Assembly: GCF_018860965.1 (NCBI RefSeq)
Contig: NZ_JAHKQF010000011.1
Span: forward strand, 186,001 to 250,000
From: Alteromonas sp. C1M14
GTDB lineage: Bacteria; Pseudomonadota; Gammaproteobacteria; Enterobacterales; Alteromonadaceae
Reading direction: 5' to 3'
Length of the DNA: 64,000 bases
Shown in pieces: positions 31,368-38,105 of the stretch (position 1 is its first letter; each line of letters starts with the position of its first letter). Both the position numbers and the translations under genes were made by a program. Under the pieces are notes generated by a model. The model ran no database searches, was not told the origin of the DNA, and saw nothing but the letters and a program-made list of their open reading frames with translations.

Positions 31368-32573
31368 TTACTGCTGCTTTTTAAGTGCTTCGATACGACT
31401 AGACAGACTGAATAGGCGGATAAAGCCTTCAGCATGTTTTTGGTCGTATACATCATCTGCACCAAAGGTAGCGAAGTCTTCAGAATACAGGCTGTTAGGT
31501 GAACGACGTTGGGTAACAGTGGCTTGACCTTTGTACAATTTTATTACGATGTCGCCCGTAACCCGCTTGGCAAAGGAACCTGCGCCAGCGAGTAAGGCTT
31601 CGCTTAACGGTGTGAACCAGCGACCATCGTACATCACGTGGGAAAATTCTAACGCCAGTTGTTCACGATACTTAAACGAAGCTTTATCCAACACCATGGT
31701 TTCCAGTGCTTTGTAGGCTTTTAACATAACAGTACCACCGGGAGTTTCATAACAACCCCGAGACTTCATGCCCACCAGACGGTTCTCAACGATATCAATG
31801 CGGCCTACACCGTGGGCGGCAGCAATTTCGTTCAGTTTTACCAGTGCTTGATAAGGTGATAATGCTTCATCGTTTACGTGTGTCAGAGCGCCTTCTTTGA
31901 AAGACAAGGTGACACGTTCAGGTTGATCCGGCGCATCTTCTGGATCCACGGTCATGGTCCAAATTTGCTTAGTGGGCTCTTGCCAAGGATCTTCTAGCTC
32001 GCCACCTTCATGGGAAATATGCCACGCATTGGCGTCACGGCTATAAATTTTGGTAGCCGACGCAGTGGTCGAAATATTGCGCTCAGCAAGGTAAGCGAGT
32101 AGGTCTTCACGGGATACCATATCCCATTCACGCCACGGCGCAACTACATGAAGATCTGGTGCTAACGCAGCAAAGGTACTTTCAAAACGAACCTGGTCAT
32201 TCCCTTTACCTGTGCAGCCATGACATAAAGCATCAGCACCCACTTTACGGGCAATTTCGACCTGCGCTTTGGCGATAACAGGACGTGCCATAGACGTACC
32301 CAGTAAGTACTCGCCTTCATAGACCGCACCGGTGGTGATAGTAGGATAAATATAATCCTTAACAAATTCTTCTTTTAGGTCGACGATGTAGCATTCGCTG
32401 GCGCCAGAGGCGATGGCTTTTTCGTGCAAGCCTTCCAGTTCTTCATCACCCTGACCCACATCAGCGGCAAAGGCTACCACTTCGCAGTCATAGTTTTCTT
32501 TTAGCCATGGAATGATGGCTGATGTATCAAGCCCGCCAGAATAGGCAAGGACGACTTTATTCACTTTTTTCAT
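31368..32573 (-). CDS. argG: Argininosuccinate synthase
   Basis: Joins citrulline and aspartate with ATP. It is 401 aa, the short ArgG type. The N-type ATP pyrophosphatase P-loop [12 protein letters not shown] is at 9-20. Citrulline/aspartate motifs include [15 protein letters not shown] and [19 protein letters not shown]. It lies between argF (14 bp) and argH (12 bp). Confidence 0.98.
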   Translation of the reverse strand: MKKVNKVVLAYSGGLDTSAIIPWLKENYDCEVVAFAADVGQGDEELEGLHEKAIASGASECYIVDLKEEFVKDYIYPTITTGAVYEGEYLLGTSMARPVIAKAQVEIARKVGADALCHGCTGKGNDQVRFESTFAALAPDLHVVAPWREWDMVSREDLLAYLAERNISTTASATKIYSRDANAWHISHEGGELEDPWQEPTKQIWTMTVDPEDAPDQPERVTLSFKEGALTHVNDEALSPYQALVKLNEIAAAHGVGRIDIVENRLVGMKSRGCYETPGGTVMLKAYKALETMVLDKASFKYREQLALEFSHVMYDGRWFTPLSEALLAGAGSFAKRVTGDIVIKLYKGQATVTQRRSPNSLYSEDFATFGADDVYDQKHAEGFIRLFSLSSRIEALKKQQ

Positions 32574-32587
32574 TTAAATTTGTCCTC

Positions 32588-33499
32588 TTAGGAACCGAGT
32601 AATTTGGTTAAGATAGCATTTTGCGCGTGCATTCTATTTTCTGCTTCTTGCATCAGCAACGACATATCACTGTCGATTAAAGAGCCGGTAATCTCCAGAT
32701 CTCTATGGGCAGGTTGGCAATGCATCACATATTTGGCGCCGGTTTTTTCCATCAGGGCTTCGTTGACCTGATAGGGCATAAATTTATCTTTAATGGCATC
32801 TAAAGGGGTATCGTCACCCATCGATAACCAAGTATCGGCGTAAAGTACATCAGCGCCAATAGCGGCATCAACATCATTACTTTGTACTATTTTAACACCG
32901 GTTTTTGCTGCGATTTCTTGTGCTTGCGCAACGATGGTTGGATCTGTTTCATGGCCTGCGGGAGTGACCACAACCTGATTACAACCCAACAATGCGCCCA
33001 CAATTAATAAAGAGTGCGTCACATTATTGCCATCGCCAATATAGGCCATGGTGAGACCTTCTGTCGTGCCGAATGCTTCGAACATCGTTAAATAATCGGC
33101 AAGTCCCTGACAGGGGTGATATTTGTCACACAAGGCGTTAACCACGGGCACTTTCGCCGCTTGAGAAAACTGCTCTAAGGTAGTGTGCGAGAACACTCTG
33201 GCGACAATAGCATCTGCCCAACAAGCCAGGTTGGCGGCCATATCTACCGCATCTTCACGACCGGCTAAGTTGCCACCTTGGCTATCCAGATACACCATGT
33301 GTCCGCCAAGTTTATTAATGCCAATATCAAAACTCACCCGGGTACGTAATGACGGCTTTTCAAAAAATGCTGCCACTGATTTACCTGCCAATACTTGGCT
33401 GTATTTTGATGGATTCTGCTTAATGTTGACGGCTAAATCCAACAAGGCTTTTGTGCCCTCTGGCGTCCAATTTGCGAAAGTCAGTAAATCCTGTTTCAT
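32588..33499 (-). CDS. argF: Ornithine carbamoyltransferase
   Basis: Makes citrulline from ornithine and carbamoyl phosphate. It is 303 aa. The carbamoyl-phosphate motif is [13 protein letters not shown], and the ornithine loop is DTWLSMGDD. The usual HCLP motif reads HCQP here ([12 protein letters not shown]), with the active-site Cys kept and Leu replaced by Gln. I believe related marine bacteria share this variant, so it is not taken as loss of function. It overlaps argB by 4 bp. Acetylornithine carbamoyltransferase is the alternative, less likely with argG/argH of normal type. Confidence 0.95.
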   Translation of the reverse strand: MKQDLLTFANWTPEGTKALLDLAVNIKQNPSKYSQVLAGKSVAAFFEKPSLRTRVSFDIGINKLGGHMVYLDSQGGNLAGREDAVDMAANLACWADAIVARVFSHTTLEQFSQAAKVPVVNALCDKYHPCQGLADYLTMFEAFGTTEGLTMAYIGDGNNVTHSLLIVGALLGCNQVVVTPAGHETDPTIVAQAQEIAAKTGVKIVQSNDVDAAIGADVLYADTWLSMGDDTPLDAIKDKFMPYQVNEALMEKTGAKYVMHCQPAHRDLEITGSLIDSDMSLLMQEAENRMHAQNAILTKLLGS

Positions 33500-34290
33500 T
33501 CCAATTCTCCTGCAATACGGCCTGTCGGCGCTTCTATACGCGTGCCTGTTTGCTGATTCAATATATCGGCAATATTTGCTTCCCAGCTGGCAATAGTCAC
33601 TGCCCGCCCAAGTGTAGAGGCTGCCAGTAGAGCAGCATCGGTTTTCACTTGCATGCCATCGGTTATAACGCCGGCTTTTACCAACGAAGCTATTGCTTCT
33701 TCATCTAGGGTGCTGATTAACTGTTTGTGCGCATCAAGCACGCCGGGTACGTTCGACAATAATAACAGATCGGCATCCAGTAATTGTGCCACGACTGTGG
33801 CTGCTTGATCAGCATTTATGTTCAGTAATCTACCTGTGGCATTGGCACCAATAGAACTAACAACCGGCAACATAGATTGAGCGGTGAGCAAATTAAGTAA
33901 GGTAGCATCATTGGCAGAGGGCACACCCACGGCTCCGTATTTTTCAGCTAACGGGGCGCAATGTACCATATTGCCATCAAGCAACGATAATCCCACTGGC
34001 GTTAATCCGCTTTTTATTGCTAAACCACAAAGCGATTTATTCGCGCTGCCCGCCAATGTGCCGCAGATGTATGGCATATGCTCGTCCGGCGTTACCCTTA
34101 AACCATCGATTTTTTTGCTGGGCAGATTTAACGACTGCATAAGAGACTCTACCAAAGGGCCTCCACCATGAACAATCACTACCGGACGCAGCTCAATCAC
34201 TTGCTTTACCGAGTCTAACAGGTGGGTGGCTGCGGCTTTATCTTCTAGCAGTGCGCCACCTACTTTAATGACGATGGGTGATAATTTCAT
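33496..34290 (-). CDS. argB: Acetylglutamate kinase
   Basis: Second step of arginine synthesis, phosphorylating N-acetylglutamate. It is 264 aa. Amino-acid-kinase motifs are [13 protein letters not shown] (ATP lysine), [13 protein letters not shown] (substrate glycines) and [17 protein letters not shown]. It lacks the N-terminal mobile helix linked to arginine inhibition in hexameric forms, so it resembles the E. coli non-inhibited type. It lies 2 bp after argC. Confidence 0.96.
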   Translation of the reverse strand: MKLSPIVIKVGGALLEDKAAATHLLDSVKQVIELRPVVIVHGGGPLVESLMQSLNLPSKKIDGLRVTPDEHMPYICGTLAGSANKSLCGLAIKSGLTPVGLSLLDGNMVHCAPLAEKYGAVGVPSANDATLLNLLTAQSMLPVVSSIGANATGRLLNINADQAATVVAQLLDADLLLLSNVPGVLDAHKQLISTLDEEAIASLVKAGVITDGMQVKTDAALLAASTLGRAVTIASWEANIADILNQQTGTRIEAPTGRIAGELE

Positions 34291-34292
34291 TA

Positions 34293-35306
34293 TTAAATCA
34301 ACCCTTCTGTGACCGGTAAACCACTAACTAAATTGGCACATTGTATAGCCTGAGAAGCAGCGCCTTTCATGGTGTTATCAATGGCACTGGTGATAACCGC
34401 ATAGCCTGATGTTTCATCCAGCTTCCAGTTAAGATCCACAAAGGGGGTATTGACCACATCATCCACTTTAGGGAAGCTGTCTCGAAGGCGAACGATGTCA
34501 TGGCCTTGATAAGCATTTTTGTAAGCGTCATTTAACTGTTGCTGAGAGGTACCGGCTTTTACTTTAACGGTAACGGTGGCCAAGATACCCCGTTTGAAAT
34601 TACCTAAGTGAGGGGTAAAGATAACCCCGGTACCCAACCAGGCTTCTATTTCGGGCGTGTGTCTGTGCCCTAATACGCCATAGGCTTGTAAGCTAACCTC
34701 ACAAAAACTGTTGCCTAATGCCGCTTTACGTCCTGCTCCACTGACTCCCGATACGGCATTGATAACTGGACGTACGTTGCTGTCCAGTAATCCTGCTTCC
34801 ATTAACGGTTTTAACGCGGACAGTGAAGCCGTAGGGTAACAACCGGGTACGGCCACAATATGGGCTGCGGTAATGTCATCACTGTACCATTCGGCCAGTC
34901 CATATACGGCGTCTTCGAGACAATCGGTTGCCGTGTGCGCAAAGCCGTAAAAGGCTTCGAACACCTGTGTGTCTTTAATTCGAAATGCGCCGGAAAGATC
35001 CAGTATCTTTGCTTTTCCCTTGCTTAGTTCCGGCATCCAGTTATGGCTGGCTTCGTGAGGGGTGGCAAGAAAAACCAAGTCCATGTCGGCAGCAAGATAG
35101 CCTAAGGTGTCGTCAGACATAGGAGTGAGGGTATATTGAGATAGATGAGCATATTGCCCGTGCAGTGCCGCCACAGATTTACCTGAATCGGCACTATTTT
35201 GTGAAACATAGGTGCCTTTCAAGGACATGGCTGGATGGCGATGTACTAAGTCAACAAGTTGTGCGCCTGTGTAACCACTGGCTCCAATAATCGATACGTT
35301 TAACAT
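34293..35306 (-). CDS. argC: N-acetyl-gamma-glutamyl-phosphate reductase
   Basis: Third step of arginine synthesis, NADPH-dependent. It is 337 aa. The dinucleotide motif is [15 protein letters not shown] and the catalytic cysteine is Cys156 in [10 protein letters not shown]. It is the first structural gene of the six-gene operon. The ATG has no recognisable Shine-Dalgarno: the upstream bases are AATGTAACCTCATT. It is preceded, 37 nt away, by a strong hairpin plus U-run and a leader ORF, described separately. Expression is therefore likely controlled both by ArgR and by attenuation. Confidence 0.96.
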   Translation of the reverse strand: MLNVSIIGASGYTGAQLVDLVHRHPAMSLKGTYVSQNSADSGKSVAALHGQYAHLSQYTLTPMSDDTLGYLAADMDLVFLATPHEASHNWMPELSKGKAKILDLSGAFRIKDTQVFEAFYGFAHTATDCLEDAVYGLAEWYSDDITAAHIVAVPGCYPTASLSALKPLMEAGLLDSNVRPVINAVSGVSGAGRKAALGNSFCEVSLQAYGVLGHRHTPEIEAWLGTGVIFTPHLGNFKRGILATVTVKVKAGTSQQQLNDAYKNAYQGHDIVRLRDSFPKVDDVVNTPFVDLNWKLDETSGYAVITSAIDNTMKGAASQAIQCANLVSGLPVTEGLI

Positions 35307-35331
35307 AATGAGGTTACATTTTTAGAAAGAT

Positions 35332-35412
35332 AGAAAAAAAATCACTTTCTACCTTTATACACGAACGAAAGGAATTCTGTTTTCACTCGTATGCGTACAA
35401 AGGTAAAAAGTG
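35332..35412 (-). terminator. Candidate attenuator (leader terminator) of the arg operon
   Basis: On the arg sense strand, CACUUUUUACCUUUGUAC (complement of 35395-35412) pairs with GUAUAAAGGUAGAAAGUG (complement of 35343-35360). All 18 positions pair, two as G-U wobbles. The loop is 34 nt and the stem is followed directly by A then U8. The same two positions would be A-C mismatches in plus-strand RNA, so the structure fits minus-strand transcription. The U-run ends about 25 nt before the argC ATG, so termination here would prevent argCBFGHA expression. Confidence 0.75.
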
Positions 35413-35504
35413 CGCTACCGCAAAAGCAAAGCGAGGCCGAATCGTCGGAGCTCGCAATACAGTGTGTAGCCAGCCAGGGGAGAGCTAAACTGTTTTACCT
35501 TGTC
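35395..35504 (-). promoter_or_regulatory. Candidate antiterminator pairing in the arg leader
   Basis: The RNA segment from 35489-35504 (leader codons 13-17, reading GAC AAG GTA AAA CAG) contains AAGGUAAAA. This pairs perfectly over 9 bp with UUUUACCUU in the 5' arm of the terminator. It extends on one side by CA/UG across a single bulged U and on the other by AGU/ACU after a C-U mismatch. The pairing excludes the terminator stem. The structure was read by eye; no folding energies were computed. Confidence 0.5.
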
Positions 35505-35540
35505 AACCTGCTGGTCGAACCTGCTGGTTGCTTGAATCAT
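35415..35540 (-). CDS. Putative 41-aa arginine-operon leader peptide
   Basis: Small ORF of 41 codons beginning ATG after AGGA at 7-nt spacing, a better ribosome site than that of argC. The predicted peptide starts MIQATSRFDQQVDK and ends YCELRRFGLALLLR. All four Arg codons are of types rare in this group: AGG (7), CGA-CGA (32-33) and CGG (41, the last before TAG). The stop codon is 2 nt upstream of the terminator stem. This layout matches ribosome-controlled attenuators of amino-acid operons, or nascent-peptide sensors such as SpeFL that also end in Arg-stop. Function is inferred from position; I do not recognise the peptide. Confidence 0.6.
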   Translation of the reverse strand: MIQATSRFDQQVDKVKQFSSPLAGYTLYCELRRFGLALLLR

Positions 35541-35640
35541 GAGATTTTCCTGTCAAATTCTCTGTCTTTCGATAAATACAGCATAGGATGTGGCCGTTTT
35601 TTTCTATCGACTACTGCAGAGATTAATTAAACCGTGGGCT

Positions 35641-35668
35641 ATGATACTTAAATGGAATAATTATGCAA
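35641..35668 (-). promoter_or_regulatory. Predicted sigma-70 promoter of the arg leader/operon
   Basis: On the minus strand TTGCAT (-35; 3 of 6), a 16-bp spacer and TATCAT (-10; 5 of 6). Transcription would start near 35633, about 95 nt before the leader ORF and about 330 nt before argC. The ARG boxes lie over the -35 and spacer. Confidence 0.5.
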
Positions 35669-35690
35669 TAAAAATGTATATTTATTTCTG
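35652..35690. promoter_or_regulatory. Tandem ARG boxes (ArgR operator) upstream of the arg leader
   Basis: Box 1 (35652-35669) reads GGAAT-AATT-ATGCA, 8 of 10 conserved positions. Box 2 (35673-35690) reads TGTAT-ATTT-ATTTC, 7 of 10. They are separated by exactly 3 bp, the spacing expected for one ArgR hexamer. Box 1 covers the predicted -35 region, so bound ArgR would block RNA polymerase. Confidence 0.6.
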
Positions 35691-35776
35691 TCTGGTCGTA
35701 GCTGTTATATTCGGTATATAGTTAACCTTTGTATTGTGACCAAGCGTTGACAGAACAAAGAGCAAAGAATCGTTTA

Positions 35777-35813
35777 CTGGCTCGGAAAAACTGCCTGATA
35801 TTGACCGAGCCAG
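35777..35813 (+). promoter_or_regulatory. Stem-loop in the mgsA 5' untranslated region
   Basis: A perfect 9-bp stem CTGGCTCGG/CCGAGCCAG with a 19-nt loop ends 22 nt before the mgsA ATG and 7 nt before its AAAGGA ribosome site. No T-run follows on either strand, so it is not a terminator. It could affect mRNA stability or ribosome access. Confidence 0.45.
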
Positions 35814-35835
35814 AATAATAAAAGGAATAACAAAG

Positions 35836-36246
35836 ATGAATAGAAAAACAGTGGCGCTGGTGGCCCATGACCATAAAAAAGCCGAGTTGTTAGAATGGGT
35901 AAAAACACATATCGAGTGTATGCGGGTTTGTGATTTGGTTGCCACGGGGACCACCGGCGGATTAATCGCTGACAATACTGGCCTTACGGTAGAGCGCTAC
36001 AACAGCGGTCCTTTAGGGGGAGATCAGCAAATTGGGGCATTGATTGCAGAAGGGCGCTTGGATGCGCTTATCTTTTTTTGGGACCCCCTTAATCCAGCCC
36101 CTCACGATCCTGATGTGAAAGCACTATTACGCCTGTGTTCTGTGTGGAATGTACCAGTGGCATGTTCATCGGCTACCGCCGACTTGATGATTACCTCACC
36201 CTTGTTCTTTTCCACCGACTACGTGCGTCTTAAGCCCGAATATTGA
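35836..36246 (+). CDS. mgsA: Methylglyoxal synthase
   Basis: Converts dihydroxyacetone phosphate to methylglyoxal, relieving phosphate stress in glycolysis. It is 136 aa; E. coli MgsA is 152, and the difference is at the C-terminus, which ends VRLKPEY. The family pattern is complete: [35 protein letters not shown] and the catalytic-loop segment [20 protein letters not shown]. It is a single gene with a stem-loop in its leader and a strong inverted repeat after the stop. Confidence 0.95.
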   Translation: MNRKTVALVAHDHKKAELLEWVKTHIECMRVCDLVATGTTGGLIADNTGLTVERYNSGPLGGDQQIGALIAEGRLDALIFFWDPLNPAPHDPDVKALLRLCSVWNVPVACSSATADLMITSPLFFSTDYVRLKPEY

Positions 36247-36249
36247 AAA

Positions 36250-36283
36250 AAGGCCGGTTAGTTAATTAACCGGCCTTGCATGT
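36250..36283. terminator. Bidirectional terminator between mgsA and the LTXXQ gene
   Basis: An 11-bp stem AAGGCCGGTTA/TAACCGGCCTT with a 6-nt loop. On the minus strand it is followed by TTTTTC, ending the convergent LTXXQ gene. On the plus strand the T-run is 8 nt away, so mgsA termination is less certain. Confidence 0.8.
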
Positions 36284-36311
36284 TTTTTAATTTTTAGGCT
36301 AAGCCACTCAT

Positions 36312-37094
36312 TCACTTTTCAGCGTGAGGTCTATGCTCTCCAGGTTTTGGGCCACTAAAAAAACGGATATCTTGTAAATCTTCTTTTTGTTCATCGGTGA
36401 GCAAAGCCATAATCTTTTTATGGGTTTGTGCGCGCCCCGCGGCGTCACTAATAAACACATCTTGGTAACTGTCGATAAGCGTTTCAAGGGCTGTTTCATT
36501 GAAGTCATCGTTATATACCTGAGCTTCAATTTCCTCGTGTAAGGCGCGCAGCATTTCTCGGGCTGATTCATCATTGGCCCGCTGTGCATCAATTAATGCA
36601 GTGAGGGATTCAGTTTGCTGTGCAGTTAATGCCAATTCATCAAAGGGCATGCCAAGGCCGTCAGTATTACGCGGATGACGGCGGGCTTTAAATTTGCCTT
36701 TCTTATCACTTGCACGGTTTTCATATTGCTGTTTTTGCTCATCGGTAAGCAAAGACCAGATGTCATGCTCTAAAGAAGCCATCTCTATTCGTTGGCTTTT
36801 CATTTTTTGCCAATGTGCCGTCGCCCGTTCTGTGATTGCTGTTAGCGGTAAATCAGCCGTTTTATCGTCAGCCATCGCGGGGGGTTCTGTTGTCGGCGAA
36901 AGATCGTGGGTTTCTCGAAAGTCCCGCATAAGTTCACGAACGGATTGACGCTGAGCCTTGGTTAAGGATAGGGATTTTAAAGCGTGCATTAACGCCATTC
37001 CCTGTGGACCTGGACCTGGCCGCGGTGTTTTCGCATTGACCTGGGCGCTAATTAAAAGTGATCCCAGCAATGTAATAACTATCCATTTTTTCAT
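36312..37094 (-). CDS. Periplasmic Spy/CpxP-like protein with two LTXXQ repeats
   Basis: Predicted periplasmic stress protein, 260 aa. A signal peptide ends at about 21 (LLGSLLISAQVNA). Two similar halves each carry a pair of LTxxQ motifs: SLTKAQRQ and LLTDEQKQQ in the first, ALTAQQTES and LLTDEQKED in the second. Spy and CpxP have one such domain of about 150 aa, so this is a tandem fusion. It is divergent from cpxRA, like cpxP in E. coli, and a CpxR-like box lies between them. It is expected to act as a chaperone and/or inhibit the sensor kinase; this is inferred from family and context. Confidence 0.85.
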   Translation of the reverse strand: MKKWIVITLLGSLLISAQVNAKTPRPGPGPQGMALMHALKSLSLTKAQRQSVRELMRDFRETHDLSPTTEPPAMADDKTADLPLTAITERATAHWQKMKSQRIEMASLEHDIWSLLTDEQKQQYENRASDKKGKFKARRHPRNTDGLGMPFDELALTAQQTESLTALIDAQRANDESAREMLRALHEEIEAQVYNDDFNETALETLIDSYQDVFISDAAGRAQTHKKIMALLTDEQKEDLQDIRFFSGPKPGEHRPHAEK

Positions 37095-37214
37095 AGCAGT
37101 ACTCCGATTGAAAGCCCCGTTTTATGTGACAAATACATTAGGGGTAAGGACTGTTGATTTATCATGTTGAAATGAATTGTAGGGGTTGGGTCTGCAAAGT
37201 TGTGCCAGTACACT

Positions 37215-37230
37215 GTAAAGCTTATGTAAA
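37215..37230. promoter_or_regulatory. CpxR-box-like site in the cpx divergent region
   Basis: GTAAA-N6-GTAAA, one base longer than the GTAAA-N5-GTAAA CpxR consensus. It is between the divergent LTXXQ gene and cpxR, about 85-180 bp from each, consistent with autoregulation. Confidence 0.5.
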
Positions 37231-37397
37231 GCTTTCGCAGTTTCGTCTTTACGGCGGTCGTAGTCAGGTAAAATAAACGCTTACTGGGGAGGAAATTAAT
37301 CATGACACATAGCGTTTTGTCCCTATCTGTTTTACGTTCAATGTCAGTTGCGCAAAATCAGCGATCTACTATAAGGCAGTATGAAGGAGGTAATGGT

Positions 37398-38105
37398 ATG
37401 GCCGCGTCAGCGACGACACAGTCTATTTTAATTATTGATGATGACCGAGAACTCACCGATATGTTAAAAACGTATTTGGAAGGGTCTGGGTATCAAGTTA
37501 CTGTGGCGAATGATGGGTTGGAAGGACTAGAAGTCGCCACCACAGGTGAACCCGTGGATCTCATCCTGCTGGATGTGATGATGCCTCAGTTAGATGGTTT
37601 TGAAGTATTGAAAAAGCTTCGTATGAGCCACTTAACCCCAGTATTGATGCTAACTGCCCGTGGTGATGATTACGACCGTATTTTAGGTCTTGAACTCGGG
37701 GCTGACGATTACCTGCCAAAACCGTTTAATCATCGGGAGCTCGTAGCGCGTATTAAAGCTATCTTCAGACGTCTTGAACTAGGTAGTCAATCTCGTCAGC
37801 AACAGGATATTACCATCAATAACATTGCCCTGAGCACCAGTCGGCAATCAGTTAGCTGTCATGATACACTGCTTACGTTGACTAACACCGAATTTGCAAT
37901 TTTGCATTTGCTGATGGTCAATGCAGGGCAATTAGTTACAAAAGAAGATATCAGTCAAAAAGTATTGGGTAAAAAATTACAAGCTTTCGATCGCAGTATT
38001 GATATGCATGTGAGCAACCTTAGGAAAAAGATTGCTGAAACCACGCAGGAAGAAAAAATTAAAACGATACGCGGCGCAGGTTATTTATTAAGAATGGCAC
38101 CATGA
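37398..38105 (+). CDS. cpxR: CpxR-like OmpR-family response regulator
   Basis: Envelope-stress response regulator, 235 aa. The receiver domain has the acidic pocket IIDDDREL, phospho-acceptor Asp59 (LILLDVMMP) and Lys108 (DYLPKPF). A C-terminal winged helix (about 135-232; TNTEFAILHLL, SIDMHVSNLRKKI) binds DNA. I placed the start at the ATG preceded by a perfect AAGGAGGT at 6 nt. A second in-frame ATG 32 codons upstream (37302) also has GGAGGAAA, so a longer form with a Ser/Arg-rich N-terminus is possible. It overlaps cpxA by 4 bp. Confidence 0.92.
   Translation: MAASATTQSILIIDDDRELTDMLKTYLEGSGYQVTVANDGLEGLEVATTGEPVDLILLDVMMPQLDGFEVLKKLRMSHLTPVLMLTARGDDYDRILGLELGADDYLPKPFNHRELVARIKAIFRRLELGSQSRQQQDITINNIALSTSRQSVSCHDTLLTLTNTEFAILHLLMVNAGQLVTKEDISQKVLGKKLQAFDRSIDMHVSNLRKKIAETTQEEKIKTIRGAGYLLRMAP

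Noticed and set aside
35391..35630. Plus-strand ORF of 79 codons opposite the arg leader
   Set aside because: No ribosome site and no family similarity. The minus-strand leader ORF, hairpin and ARG boxes explain the region better.
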